DNA of 64,000 bases, taken from NCBI GenBank assembly GCA_036734945.1, contig DAIMXP010000003.1, positions 62,001 through 126,000 of the forward strand, read 5' to 3'. The notes below the pieces were generated by a model. The model saw nothing but the letters and a program-made list of their open reading frames with translations. It did not search any database and was not told the origin of the DNA. The translations under genes and the position numbers were made by a program. The first letter of the stretch is position 1, and each line of letters opens with the position of its first letter. This document shows, piece by piece, positions 52,669 to 62,059 of the stretch. This stretch comes from UBA4733 sp036734945. Lineage in GTDB: Bacteria; Chloroflexota; UBA4733.

Positions 52669-54933
52669 TTGAGCGAGCACCGCCCGCACGCGGCGGGACA
52701 ACAGCCAGAGGTGACGCCCCGGGGCGGTCTGCCTGCCGCTGCTGAATCGTTGAGTATCCGGTCCGGCGTCGCGGGGCTGCGGCATGCCCGGGTGGTGCTC
52801 CTTGAGAGCTACTGGGCCCCGCTGTGGCCCACCATCGAGTACGATCCGGCACGGATGGTCGAGCGCTTGGGCGAGCTCGGCGCCGATACCCTGCGCTTCG
52901 GCACGATCGGCTACTGGGCCCACTTCCCGACGCCACACCTGCGGCTGCACCCGGAGCTGGAGCGATCCGGACGCGACCTGCTCGCGGAGACGGTGACGCA
53001 CTGCCATGCAGCGGGGATCCGCGTCGTGGCCTACCTCCCGGTGGGCCACTGGCTGCCGCCGTGGCAGGTGGAGGGACATCCAGACTGGCTGGCGCGCGAC
53101 CCCGAGGGCCGGGCGATACCGCACCAGTTCCTCGGCACGCTGGGGCTGCCGGAGCTGCGTCACGTCTGTACGTCCGGCAGCTACCGGACGGCGATTAGGG
53201 AGATCGTCGCCGCGGTCGCCAGCGCCTACCGCGTGGACGCACTCTACTTCGATGGGCCATTCGGCGACCAGTACGGCCGCATCTGCCACTGTGACGCCTG
53301 TCGGGAGCAGTTCCGCGTGGCGACGGGCCACGACCTGCCTCCCTGGCGTAGCGCTGCCGACGCCGACCCCCAGCGCGACCTGTTCTGGGAGTTGCTGGCC
53401 TGGCGCAACGCCGATGGCGTGGCCTTCCTCCGCGAGCTGGCGCAGGCCGTCGCAGGCGCAGGACGCCTGCCCATCCTCATCAACCGGCCCTCGTTGGCGC
53501 ACAGCGGGCTGCGCAACCGGTTCGACCCGCTGATCCTGGCCGTGGACGGCAACCTCGTCGAGGCCGGGCGGGACTACCGGGACAAGATCGCCGTCAGCCT
53601 CCTTACCGCCAGCTTGGATCGGCCGGCGTGGAACTACATCGGCAACTATGGCCCCTACCCACGGATCTTCGAGCAGCGGCGCGACACGCTGCTCGAAGGT
53701 TTTGCCACCATCGCTGCCGGCGGGACACCGGCGATCGCCAGTGGCAACCGCCTCTACTACGACCGCGCGGGCGATGGCGACGTGCGCGAACTCTTCGACT
53801 TCGTCGCTCGCGCGGCCGGCGCCGGTGGCCCCCTGGAGGGGCTGCTTGTCGCACCGTTCGCCGCGCTCCCGTATGTGCAGACCACCGCCGAACGCGCACC
53901 GGGCGGCGCAGGCGCCTACAACGCCGCCTACCACGCCCTGTTCCACACGCTGCTCGACGGCCAGGTCCAGGTGTGCCCGGTGCCCGAGTCGCTCCTGGAG
54001 GATGGCGCGGCGTTGCGCCGCTACCCGGTGCTGTTACTGCCGGCGGCGACCTGCCTCTCCGACCGTCAGCTTGCTACCGTGCGCGCCTACGTGGCGGCCG
54101 GCGGCGGCCTGCTGACCACGCACGAGGCCTCGCTGTACGACGAGTACGGACGCGCACGCGGCGATTTTGGGCTGGCCGACTTGCTGGGCGTCCACTACGC
54201 CGGCACGGAGGCGGCGATCTTCGACACGTATGTGCGCATCCTCGAGCCGTGGCCGGTGGTGCTCGGGTCGGAGCTCCCGGCGGGAACGCTGTTGCCGCAG
54301 CCGGTTCGGACGCGAGTCCGCCTCGCCGGGGCCGCGGGCGAGGCGACACCCCTGGTCGTCGCCGAATCGATGGTCGGCGCGGTGGTCGAAGGCCCCGGTG
54401 TGGTGGTGCGGCGCTTCGGCCAGGGGCGGGTCTGCTACCTCGTGTCGGATCTGCCGTGCCTCTATCACCGCGAGCGGGAGCGCCAGCATTTCTTCCACCA
54501 CCTGCCGGCCGTGCGCCGCGCCACGGCCGCCCTGGTGACCTGGCTGAGTGGTGCCACCGTCCCCTTCTCGATTCGGGCGGCGCCGACCGGCGGGGGGCCA
54601 GCGCCGCCGGTGGAAGGAATCGTGGGCGTCCTCATGACAAAGCCGGGGTTGCACGTGCTCCACGTCCTGGACTACCGAGGCCCGCGCTACGAGGCGCCGC
54701 ATGCGGTGGTCGAGAGCGGGGCCGGTCCGCTCGATCTGCTGGTGCAGATGCGGTTGCCGCCTGATGCACAGGTGCGGTCCGTCGTGGAACTGCGCAGCGG
54801 ACGACGCCTGGCGGCAGTGCGGTCCGCCGGGAGCACCGGGAGTGTGGCCGCTGCGGCCAGCCCGAGCACCACGATCACGGTTCCGGCGGTGGACGGCTAC
54901 GCGGCGGTAGCCGTGTCGTACAGCCACGCATAG
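52669..54933 (+). CDS. Glycoside hydrolase-like protein with beta-galactosidase trimerisation-type domain
   Basis: A 754-residue soluble protein. The N-terminal ~350 residues form a TIM barrel (MVERLGELGADTLRFGTIGY; HCHAAGIRVVAYLPVGHWLP; YRVDALYFDGPFGDQYGRICHCDACR), as in hypothetical glycosyl hydrolases of the GHL6/GH42-like kind. Then comes an alpha/beta domain like the GH42 trimerisation domain (YPVLLLPAATCLSDRQLATV; RAYVAAGGGLLTTHEASLYDEYG) and a beta-rich end. The Asp in LYFDGPFGD is a candidate catalytic residue. Start TTG 52669 follows GCAGGAGGGA. It is the last gene of the 48.8 kb operon. Confidence 0.75.
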   Translation: MSEHRPHAAGQQPEVTPRGGLPAAAESLSIRSGVAGLRHARVVLLESYWAPLWPTIEYDPARMVERLGELGADTLRFGTIGYWAHFPTPHLRLHPELERSGRDLLAETVTHCHAAGIRVVAYLPVGHWLPPWQVEGHPDWLARDPEGRAIPHQFLGTLGLPELRHVCTSGSYRTAIREIVAAVASAYRVDALYFDGPFGDQYGRICHCDACREQFRVATGHDLPPWRSAADADPQRDLFWELLAWRNADGVAFLRELAQAVAGAGRLPILINRPSLAHSGLRNRFDPLILAVDGNLVEAGRDYRDKIAVSLLTASLDRPAWNYIGNYGPYPRIFEQRRDTLLEGFATIAAGGTPAIASGNRLYYDRAGDGDVRELFDFVARAAGAGGPLEGLLVAPFAALPYVQTTAERAPGGAGAYNAAYHALFHTLLDGQVQVCPVPESLLEDGAALRRYPVLLLPAATCLSDRQLATVRAYVAAGGGLLTTHEASLYDEYGRARGDFGLADLLGVHYAGTEAAIFDTYVRILEPWPVVLGSELPAGTLLPQPVRTRVRLAGAAGEATPLVVAESMVGAVVEGPGVVVRRFGQGRVCYLVSDLPCLYHRERERQHFFHHLPAVRRATAALVTWLSGATVPFSIRAAPTGGGPAPPVEGIVGVLMTKPGLHVLHVLDYRGPRYEAPHAVVESGAGPLDLLVQMRLPPDAQVRSVVELRSGRRLAAVRSAGSTGSVAAAASPSTTITVPAVDGYAAVAVSYSHA

Positions 54934-55112
54934 GGCCCAGAGGTCCCACCGCAGGTATCCGAAGTCCGCTCCCCAGCCCGCAACACCCGCAGCATGACAG
55001 ATAGAGCACCCGGGAGCATGGAGGATCCCCTTTCATCGCTCGTCAGCTCTCACTAACTACCTACCTCAGCAAGGCCCACCTCCCCCGGCATGTACGACCC
55101 TGTCATGACGGA

Positions 55113-55260
55113 ATGGACTGCTCCTTTGCTCTGGAGAACCCTGCGCTTGTTCCGCGCGCTCACCGGAGAGCGCCGCAGCAGACCGCGGCATGCTTGCCTG
55201 CGCGCTCATCCGGCGGTATTGTATGGTAGCTCGCAGAGCTTGTCAATGGACGTCATACAA
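55113..55260 (-). promoter_or_regulatory. Shared promoter/leader cassette, copy B (orphan)
   Basis: Same layout as copies A and C: -35 TTGACA (55241-55246), 17-base spacer, -10 TACAAT (55218-55223), GACGTC (55249-55254). The start codon has changed from ATG to ATT, and a TGA follows two codons later. No gene lies downstream on this strand, so it is a relic of a lost binding-protein gene. The rest of the 416-base gap 54934-55349 has nothing recognisable apart from a stretch on the plus side shared with the 47.7 kb region. Confidence 0.8.
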
Positions 55261-55349
55261 CTGGTTCGTGCGGAAGCCGACAGGGTTGCCTGCGCTGGTC
55301 CAAGAGGTCCACGGCTGACGCTGCAGTATTGCCACTGACAGAAGGGAAG

Positions 55350-56552
55350 ATGGTTGCCATGCCGATGCTCCTTGACAAAGAGCGGCTCTGGGCACATCTG
55401 CGGGTGCTCTGCGAGGAGATCGGGCCGCGACTGAGCGGTACGACCGGTGACGAGCGTGCCGTCCAGTACATCGCAGCCCACTTTCGGCGCTGCGGCACGC
55501 GAACGGAGGTCCAGGACTTCCCCTGTCCCAGTTGGGACCACGAGGCGACGGAACTCACGCTGCTCGGGGGCGACGGTCCGGAGCCGCTGGACGCTGTCGC
55601 GCAGACCTTTACGGAGAGCTGCGACGTCGAAGCGCCGCTGCTTGGCGTGGCGAGCCGGCACGATCTGGAGTTCGCGCCGGATCTCGAGGGCAAGGTCCTG
55701 GTGCTCGCCGGCGAAGCCGCGACCAGAATCAATGCCGACCGGAATTCCACGCTCCTCAGCGCCGAAGAACGCCGACCGGCGGCCCTTGTTATCATCAGCC
55801 CTGCCGCCGCGGTGTCCACGAAGCTGATCCGCGATCCGTTCCTGCGCGTGCCGGCGGTCGCGGTGTCGCACGCAGTTGGCGAGCGGCTCCGCCAGTGCGA
55901 CGGTAGGCTGGTCCGGCTGCGCATACGCGCGCGGCGCTACGCCTCGACCGGGCACACTGTTGTGGGCCGGACCCCCGGCGGCGAGTCGGATCGCATCACC
56001 GTTGCAGCGCACTATGACACCGCGGCCGGCGTCCCCGGCGCGACCGATAACGCTTCCGGCACCGCGGTGCTGCTCGCGCTTTGTGAGGCGTTCACTGCGA
56101 CCAGCCGGCGCCACTTCGGCATCGATTTCGTTGCCTATGGGGCGGAGGAGTACGGCCGCCACGAGGGCAATCTGGGCGACGTGGAGTACGTCCGTGGCAA
56201 TCCCGTTGCGGTGCGCCGGACGCGGGCCGTGGTCGAGGTGGACTGCGTAGGTACAGTCGCGGGCCCGCTCACCGTCCACGTCCTGGGCTGGCCGCCCACG
56301 CGCCAGCAAGAGAAGGATGGGGTGCTGGACATCCTCCGGCCCCTCCCGACGTGCATCGTCAATGATCGCTCCGGGCACCCATCGGCCAGAACAGCCTTTC
56401 ACCTCCCCGGCGTTCCGGCGCTGGCCTTCCTGGACGATTACTCCCGCTTGCCGATTCACACGGCGCAGGACACGATCAACCTGATGCGCCCGACCGCACT
56501 CGCCGCCGCCGCCGAGATCGTTGCGGCAGCCGTGAGCGGCCTCTCGTCATAG
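55350..56552 (+). CDS. M28-family zinc aminopeptidase
   Basis: A 400-residue M28 peptidase with an inserted PA-type domain. Metal ligands are all present: His in TVAAHYDTAAG, Asp in GATDNASGTA, Glu-Glu in AYGAEEYG, Asp in VVEVDCVG and His in PIHTAQDTINL. No signal peptide, so probably cytoplasmic. ATG 55350 has AGAAGGGA upstream. Its upstream region resembles that of the M55 gene at 47804 (GTGCGGAAGCCGAC and CAAGAGGTCCAC stretches), so both peptidases may be under the same control. Confidence 0.9.
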   Translation: MVAMPMLLDKERLWAHLRVLCEEIGPRLSGTTGDERAVQYIAAHFRRCGTRTEVQDFPCPSWDHEATELTLLGGDGPEPLDAVAQTFTESCDVEAPLLGVASRHDLEFAPDLEGKVLVLAGEAATRINADRNSTLLSAEERRPAALVIISPAAAVSTKLIRDPFLRVPAVAVSHAVGERLRQCDGRLVRLRIRARRYASTGHTVVGRTPGGESDRITVAAHYDTAAGVPGATDNASGTAVLLALCEAFTATSRRHFGIDFVAYGAEEYGRHEGNLGDVEYVRGNPVAVRRTRAVVEVDCVGTVAGPLTVHVLGWPPTRQQEKDGVLDILRPLPTCIVNDRSGHPSARTAFHLPGVPALAFLDDYSRLPIHTAQDTINLMRPTALAAAAEIVAAAVSGLSS

Positions 56553-56616
56553 TGGTCAATCGCGTGCGGCAGTTGCTGCGCGACGTGCGGAATGAAGATG
56601 CTGTTCCACGACCAGA

Positions 56617-57477
56617 TCACCTCCGTGCCGCCGGCATGTCGAGACCGGTGCCATTGATCCAACTGACCACGTCGCACTGCTGTCCGACCCGGCCTTCCAC
56701 GGTGTAGGCGTCAATCCGTCGCACACCGGGTCGGGTCGCGGCTTTCCCTGCTGCCTCGACGCTCGTCAACTGAATCATGACCGTCATGGGCAGGGCCGGC
56801 TTGAAGGGAGGCGGCTTTGCGGTCCGTGCCTTCGCAATCGCCTCGGCGATCTTGAGCGCGGTGAGTTGGCGAGCCGACTCGGCGTCAAGCCCCGTGCAGA
56901 GGTCGTGGGACACCGCATGCTTGACGCAGGCGGTGACGACGCCGGGAAACTCTTCGTGTGCCTCCGCACAGGCCGCCTCGTCTCCCTGTGCCAGGATAAG
57001 CGGGATGTCCCAGTGACCGGCGAAGCAGGCCTCGATGCCCATCTCACCCACGCTCTGCCCGTTGATCCAGACATCCGCCCAATCGAGTGACCAGGTGTGC
57101 GGCAGGAAGGCGCCAGCCGTCCCCGCCTTGGCGTGGTGGCCCGGCAGCATCAGCGCGTCGACGCTGTGATCGAGTCCGGGCATCCAGCGCCACTTTCCAG
57201 CCTGCACGCCGCGACTGCGCACCAGATACGTGACGCGTGGATCCGCGAGCAGCTTGTCCGGATCGATGTTGCCGCCACCGCGGTGCGTATCGCATACGAT
57301 CACCTCGTCGGCGCCCGACGCCAGCGCCGCCGCGCAGGCCGAACGCACGTCAGCGTTCAGGAGGGCGCGCCCTTCGTTCGCCACGTGCTCCCGCACCCCC
57401 GACTCCCAGAACCACACCTGCTCGCGCGTGAACAGGCCGCTCACGCCCTCCATGTCCCAGTGCATGAACACCTTCAC
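56617..57477 (-). CDS. M55-family metallopeptidase (D-aminopeptidase DppA-like)
   Basis: A 286-residue relative of DppA. D8-x-E10 (MHWDMEGVSGL), IVCDTHRGGGN (His), LPGHHAKAGT (His) and NGQSVGEMG (Glu) make the metal site. Closer to classic M55 length than the copy at 47804; the two are diverged paralogues. The start is GTG 57477, overlapping the alcohol dehydrogenase stop by four bases (GTGA), so it is translationally coupled to it. Together with M28 and the amidase it suggests breakdown of D-amino-acid peptides or related amides. Confidence 0.88.
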   Translation of the reverse strand: MKVFMHWDMEGVSGLFTREQVWFWESGVREHVANEGRALLNADVRSACAAALASGADEVIVCDTHRGGGNIDPDKLLADPRVTYLVRSRGVQAGKWRWMPGLDHSVDALMLPGHHAKAGTAGAFLPHTWSLDWADVWINGQSVGEMGIEACFAGHWDIPLILAQGDEAACAEAHEEFPGVVTACVKHAVSHDLCTGLDAESARQLTALKIAEAIAKARTAKPPPFKPALPMTVMIQLTSVEAAGKAATRPGVRRIDAYTVEGRVGQQCDVVSWINGTGLDMPAARR

Positions 57478-58514
57478 CGAGCTTCCTCCCGTCCCCCATC
57501 TCGCCAGTCGAAGACGACGCCGAGGTACTCGTCGGGGTGAGCGACGATGGCCTCGTACACATCGGCCGCTTCGGCTGCCGGCAGCCGATGACTGATGAGC
57601 GGACCGACCACCAGCTTCCCGTGCGCCAGCAGGTCTAAGGCGAGCTCGAAATTCGCCCGGAGCGTCCAACGGCTGGCGACCGTCTCGACGCCGGGCGTGG
57701 TCGCAGCGTGGGCACCGATGATCGTCACCCCGGAAGCGTGGATATTCGTGTAGGGATCGATCTCAATGCGTCCGCGTGGACTTCCCAGGAGGACCACTCG
57801 TCCATACCGTGCCGCCAGTTCAAACGCCTGCGCGACCACCGGAGCGGCGCCGGTTGCCTCCACGACGACGTCGAAGCCACGGCCGTTGGTGACCTCCCGA
57901 CCGGCCTCCACAAGGTTCCGAGCCGAGACGTCCAGCAGGAGAGCGATCCCGCACGCCTGGGCGATCGCCAGGCGGTTTGGAAGCCGGTCGACGAGCGCGA
58001 CCGGCCAGCCCCCGGAAAGTTGACCAAACTGCGCAGCAAACTGACCGATGAGCCCGGCCCCGAGGATCGCCACGCTCTCGCCGAGGGAGAGACGCGGCAG
58101 CCGCATGCCATTCAGGCTAATCGTCGCCAGCCTGGTCAGGGCGGCTTGGTCCGCGGCGACGCCCTCCGGCACGATGACCACCGGGTGCTGCCGAACGTCA
58201 TAGACGCCGAAGCTGGCGTGTTTCCCCGCGCAGGCGACGACCTGGTCCGGCGCCACGCCATGCACCGCACTGCCGACCGCGAGCACCGTGCCGGTGGCCG
58301 CGTAGCCGGCAAGGTAGGGGTAGCTGGGATAGCGGGAGCCGGGTGTGCGGAACCCGATGTGGGTACCGGCATAAATCGCCGTTTCGGTCCCGATGCTGAC
58401 CGCGCTCCACAGCGTCTTGACCAGGACCTCGTGGGCCCCGGGTTGCTCAGGGAGCTCGAAGTCCTGCCACTCCGCCTGGCGCGTTCCCGTGAACGCGATA
58501 CGCCGTGCGTTCAC
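57474..58514 (-). CDS. Zinc-type alcohol/polyol dehydrogenase (MDR superfamily)
   Basis: A 346-residue medium-chain dehydrogenase. N-terminal catalytic domain with VLVKTLWSAVSIGTET and GYAATGTVLAVG; the NAD(P)-binding domain is ESVAILGAGLIGQFAAQFG. The usual catalytic-zinc Cys (C-x-S/T-D) reads WSAVSIGTE, without Cys, and the structural-zinc Cys cluster is absent. It therefore belongs to the zinc-free-looking branch (as in bacteriochlorophyllide/threonine-dehydrogenase-like relatives) and may not bind zinc. Divergence from the binding-protein gene is not seen; it is first in an operon with M55. Substrate unknown. Confidence 0.82.
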   Translation of the reverse strand: MNARRIAFTGTRQAEWQDFELPEQPGAHEVLVKTLWSAVSIGTETAIYAGTHIGFRTPGSRYPSYPYLAGYAATGTVLAVGSAVHGVAPDQVVACAGKHASFGVYDVRQHPVVIVPEGVAADQAALTRLATISLNGMRLPRLSLGESVAILGAGLIGQFAAQFGQLSGGWPVALVDRLPNRLAIAQACGIALLLDVSARNLVEAGREVTNGRGFDVVVEATGAAPVVAQAFELAARYGRVVLLGSPRGRIEIDPYTNIHASGVTIIGAHAATTPGVETVASRWTLRANFELALDLLAHGKLVVGPLISHRLPAAEAADVYEAIVAHPDEYLGVVFDWRDGGREEAR

Positions 58515-58656
58515 TGTTCCCTCCTTCCGTCATTTGGGCGTGGCTGGCCCATCGTGCCAGCGTTGAGACCGACTCTGTTGTCCAAACCCAACACGACGCG
58601 CCGAGACTGTCCCATCTGGCCGCGCTGTTGTCCTCACGTCGGGTGGGACGCCAACG

Positions 58657-60213
58657 TCAGGACACCTGGATCAGATTCGCGTCGATGTAGTCGGTCGCAG
58701 CCTTACCGTAGTCGGACGCGCCGAGTTGTCCGCTTTGAAACAGGGGGAAGTTCTTCGCAAACCAGTCCCTACACTTGGTCCAACCTGGATAGCGATACAT
58801 GCCGTTCGACTCAAAGTGGGCGTGCTGCGCCATATTGGCGTAGGCAGTCGGATCGACTCCCACTTGGCTCTTGAACGCCGCCATCGCCTGAGCGGAGGCA
58901 CCGTTGACGGGAGAGACGGCGTACTTGGCGCTCAAGGGGAAACGCGCCGCGTTTTCCGGCTGCATGAGCCAGCGGAACAGAGTCCAGGTCTGGTCGGCTT
59001 GGGGCGTCTGAAGCAACTGCAGCGCCGCCGCGTTCTGGCGGCCGGACATGTTCTCGCCGCCCTCGTGGGGCAACGCCGCGATACCCCAGCGGAAGTTGAG
59101 CTTCGGGATGTAGCCGTAGACCACTTGCAGCCCGATCTTGCCGCTGGTGAAGACATCACCCTTGGCGCCGATGGCCGTTTTCTGAGCCGCGGTCGGCTGT
59201 ACTTGATACTTGTCAGCAAGATCCTTGAAGAACTGCTGCCCTTGCAGCGCCTTCGGCTGGTCATATTGTGCCTTCTTTGCTTGATCGTCCCAGGGCTGCT
59301 GACCGTAGTAGCTGAGGCGACTCATGCCACCACCAGCGACATCGCCGCCGCCGGTCTGGCCGCCAAAGCCAAACTGCAACTGGTCCGCCTTGGTCAGCTT
59401 CTGGGCGTACGCCAGAAAACGGTCCATCGTCCACGTCGTGTCGTTCGGGTCCGCCGGCGGAACAGGCAATCCGGCGGCCTCCAGCAGATCTTGGTTATAG
59501 GCCATCGCATCGACGGAGATGCCGACGACTGGCAACGCCCAGAGCTTGCCATTCTGGGTATAGTAGCCTAGGGAGATCGCCTGAAAGACGTTCGCCGGTG
59601 AGATCTTATCCCGTGCCATAAAGGTGGTCAGATCCAAGAGCGCCGCCTGGAAGGCGTACCAGGCTCCCCATCCGATCACGTAGCAGTTGGGGGACTCGCC
59701 CCCGGCGATGCTCGCCGCCAGCTTCTGTTGCTCCGTCGCCCAACTGGGGCCGCCTGAAAGCACCTGAACCTTGATGCCGGGATTGGCCTTCGTGAAGTCG
59801 GCAAACATGGCCTGCTCCACTTCGTGCCTGCCTGGATCATCCGGCGATACATAGGTGATCGTCACCGGCTTCCCGGCGGCACTGGTCGAGGATGACGGGA
59901 GCGCCGACACCGCGCTACTCGATATGGCTGAACTCGATGGCAGCGTCGTGCTTGCCGCTGATATCGTCGGCACAGGTGATGAGACGCCGACAGCGGAGTT
60001 CGTCGCCTGGCGCGTAGTCGCGCCCCCCACAGCTTGCCTAGCGGTGGTCGCTGCTGAATCGGCGCTGGACGTACGTGCCGTGGGAGTGATCGTACCGCAC
60101 GCGGCCAGGAGGCCGCTCGCTACGCCCGCCACAAGAAGGCCGGATGCCTGGAGGTAGGCCCGGCGAGAAATGGGACGCTGCATGGGCGCGGCGCTGTTCT
60201 TGGGGTCGAGCAT
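58657..60213 (-). CDS. Extracellular solute-binding lipoprotein
   Basis: A 518-residue binding protein: SRRAYLQASG signal, lipobox LLAAC39, ~80-residue Ser/Thr/Ala linker, then ITYVSPDDPGRHEVEQAMF, FTKANPGIKVQVLSGGPSW, IAGGESPNCYVIGWGAW and a Trp/Tyr-rich C-terminal cleft (YPGWTKCRDWFAKNFPLF). ATG 60213 follows GAAAGGATG. It lies 142 bases upstream of the alcohol dehydrogenase gene and may be in one operon with it and M55, linking the dehydrogenase to the imported compound. Confidence 0.88.
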   Translation of the reverse strand: MLDPKNSAAPMQRPISRRAYLQASGLLVAGVASGLLAACGTITPTARTSSADSAATTARQAVGGATTRQATNSAVGVSSPVPTISAASTTLPSSSAISSSAVSALPSSSTSAAGKPVTITYVSPDDPGRHEVEQAMFADFTKANPGIKVQVLSGGPSWATEQQKLAASIAGGESPNCYVIGWGAWYAFQAALLDLTTFMARDKISPANVFQAISLGYYTQNGKLWALPVVGISVDAMAYNQDLLEAAGLPVPPADPNDTTWTMDRFLAYAQKLTKADQLQFGFGGQTGGGDVAGGGMSRLSYYGQQPWDDQAKKAQYDQPKALQGQQFFKDLADKYQVQPTAAQKTAIGAKGDVFTSGKIGLQVVYGYIPKLNFRWGIAALPHEGGENMSGRQNAAALQLLQTPQADQTWTLFRWLMQPENAARFPLSAKYAVSPVNGASAQAMAAFKSQVGVDPTAYANMAQHAHFESNGMYRYPGWTKCRDWFAKNFPLFQSGQLGASDYGKAATDYIDANLIQVS

Positions 60214-60385
60214 CGTGCATCCTTTCACTGTACCAGAGAACAGTCACTGAACCGATAGTCGGGACCTACCCAGCATCCACGGCCCGTCTGGCGGTGCCCG
60301 GTACACCGATACGGAGACCATCGACGCCAAAGGGTGCATGCACAATTGGCGTCTGTCCCGTACCACCGTGAAGCCGCCTCGAGTC

Positions 60386-60391
60386 AGTATA
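60386..60391 (-). promoter_or_regulatory. Candidate -10 box in the 60.2-60.5 kb gap
   Basis: TATACT on the minus strand, about 170 bases before the 60213 start. No matching -35 box. The rest of the 325-base gap shows no gene or repeat. Confidence 0.3.
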
Positions 60392-60538
60392 ATGCCCACA
60401 TCGGTCTCCCTCTCCCATCCTCTTGGCGGTGTGGACCAACCAGTCGCCTGGCTGTACGTTGGTCGTGCGCCGCTCGGCGGATGACCCGCTTTCACTCACT
60501 CCTTAGACGAGCGAGCATCAGCAAGCGAGACGTCTTCT

Positions 60539-62059
60539 TCACCATCCCGAGTACTTCGCCAGCACCGGCTGCATCAGTTGCTGTAACTGCTGCAATCCGA
60601 CGTCGGCGCTGATCTTGCCGTCCAAAATGTCGTTTTGGATGGGACCTTGCAGTTTGCTGAACTCCTGGACGGCGGGATGGGTGATCGCTCCGACCAGGTG
60701 ATTCTCGTCCTTACTGAGCGCGATCGTGTCCAACCAGACCTTCATCAAGGGCGCCTTCTGGGCAAACTCCGGGCCCAGCGCGACCGATTTGACCGGTGGG
60801 ATGTTGTTTGCCCCAACGCACCACTCCATGGTGGCCTCGGGACCGCCCATCCATTTGGCCACGGTGACGCTCTGCTCGGGGTGGGCGATCCCTTTGGCGA
60901 CGACGAAGACGTTTGCACCGTCAGCGACGCTCGTGCCAGAGAAGACCGGGGATTGGACGGGGGGAAAGGCGTTGGCCCAGTCGAGATTGGGGAACTCCTT
61001 CTTGTATTGGATCGGTTGGTACTCTCGCATGATCATCAGGGCCTGTTTCTCCAGGGTGAAGGTGTTCACGTGGGAGTTGCTGGGAGAAGAGTACTTCTTG
61101 TTGAAAGCGTTGATGGCCGCTCGCCCTCCCACCTTCTTCCACGAGCTCGCCATCCAGTCCAGGGCAGCGATGTTCTCCGGCCGGTAGATGGTGAACTTGG
61201 CGTTGATCGTGTCGTAGTACATGCCGCCAAAGACGGCGAGCCAGTGGCTGATGTTTCCGCCCTGTGGGGCGCCGGGCACGATCCCGAGCTGGGTGAGGGC
61301 GCCACTGCTATCGTGCTGCGTGAGCTTGGCGCTCATATCATCGAGCTCGGCAATCGTCGTGGGCGGTTTCGCCGGATCAAGGCCGTACTTGCTGAAAATG
61401 TTCCGGTTGAGGGCGAGGGTACTGGAATCGAACTCCTGCAAGAATCCCCAGAGATGACCGTGGAGGAAGACCATCGACCAGACGATGGGGAAGTAGTCGC
61501 TCTGGCTAATCTTCATCTGGGCCATGTAGGCATCAAGGGGCAAGAGCGCACCTTGATAGGCCCATCCCGGCACCGGTTGCCAGGAGTAGGTCATGATGGC
61601 ATCAGGCGGCGTGCCGCCCGCCATGGCAGCGGTGTACTTCTCGTAGTTGGTGCCGCTCACGACCGGGATGTTTTTCGCCTGGAAGTCCGGCTGCTGCTTG
61701 TTGAACTTGGCCACCAGGTCCTCCATGACGGAGAGCTCCGGCTGATCGTTGGCCTCGTTCCAGAACTCGAGCGTGAGTCCCTGAGCGGCAGGTTTGGCGG
61801 TCGCAGCAGCAACCGCCGCCGTCGTGCTCGCCGTGCTGTTCGACACCATTGCCGCGGCAGTGGATGTCGCCGCCGCGCTCGTGACAGCGGCGCTGGATGC
61901 CGGCGCCGCGCTGGACAACGCCGCACTCGACGCGGCGCCCGCCGTCGTCGTGCCCGTGATCACGGCGGCCGACCCGCCGCAGGCGGCCAGGAGGCCAAGG
62001 ACGGAACTGGAGGCGACGAGAGACAGACAGGTGCGTCGAGACAACCGAACGACGTGCAT
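60539..62059 (-). CDS. Extracellular solute-binding lipoprotein
   Basis: A 506-residue binding protein. Signal RLSRRTCLSLV, lipobox LLAAC27 and an Ala/Ser/Thr linker nearly as in the 45974-47491 protein. The binding domain instead resembles the 42755-44302 protein (TLEFWNEANDQPELSVMEDL; GTNYEKYTAAMAGGTPPDAIM; SDYFPIVWSMVFLHGHLW, with the NYEKYT-AM-GGTPPD match). So it looks like a mosaic: front of one paralogue, body of another. ATG 62059 follows CAAAGGAGGAG in leader copy C. Confidence 0.88.
   Translation of the reverse strand: MHVVRLSRRTCLSLVASSSVLGLLAACGGSAAVITGTTTAGAASSAALSSAAPASSAAVTSAAATSTAAAMVSNSTASTTAAVAAATAKPAAQGLTLEFWNEANDQPELSVMEDLVAKFNKQQPDFQAKNIPVVSGTNYEKYTAAMAGGTPPDAIMTYSWQPVPGWAYQGALLPLDAYMAQMKISQSDYFPIVWSMVFLHGHLWGFLQEFDSSTLALNRNIFSKYGLDPAKPPTTIAELDDMSAKLTQHDSSGALTQLGIVPGAPQGGNISHWLAVFGGMYYDTINAKFTIYRPENIAALDWMASSWKKVGGRAAINAFNKKYSSPSNSHVNTFTLEKQALMIMREYQPIQYKKEFPNLDWANAFPPVQSPVFSGTSVADGANVFVVAKGIAHPEQSVTVAKWMGGPEATMEWCVGANNIPPVKSVALGPEFAQKAPLMKVWLDTIALSKDENHLVGAITHPAVQEFSKLQGPIQNDILDGKISADVGLQQLQQLMQPVLAKYSGW

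Noticed and set aside
52585..53946. 453-codon open frame antisense to the 754-residue hydrolase
   Set aside because: Antisense shadow; also considered as the lost gene of promoter copy B, but it starts over 1 kb from that promoter and resembles no family.
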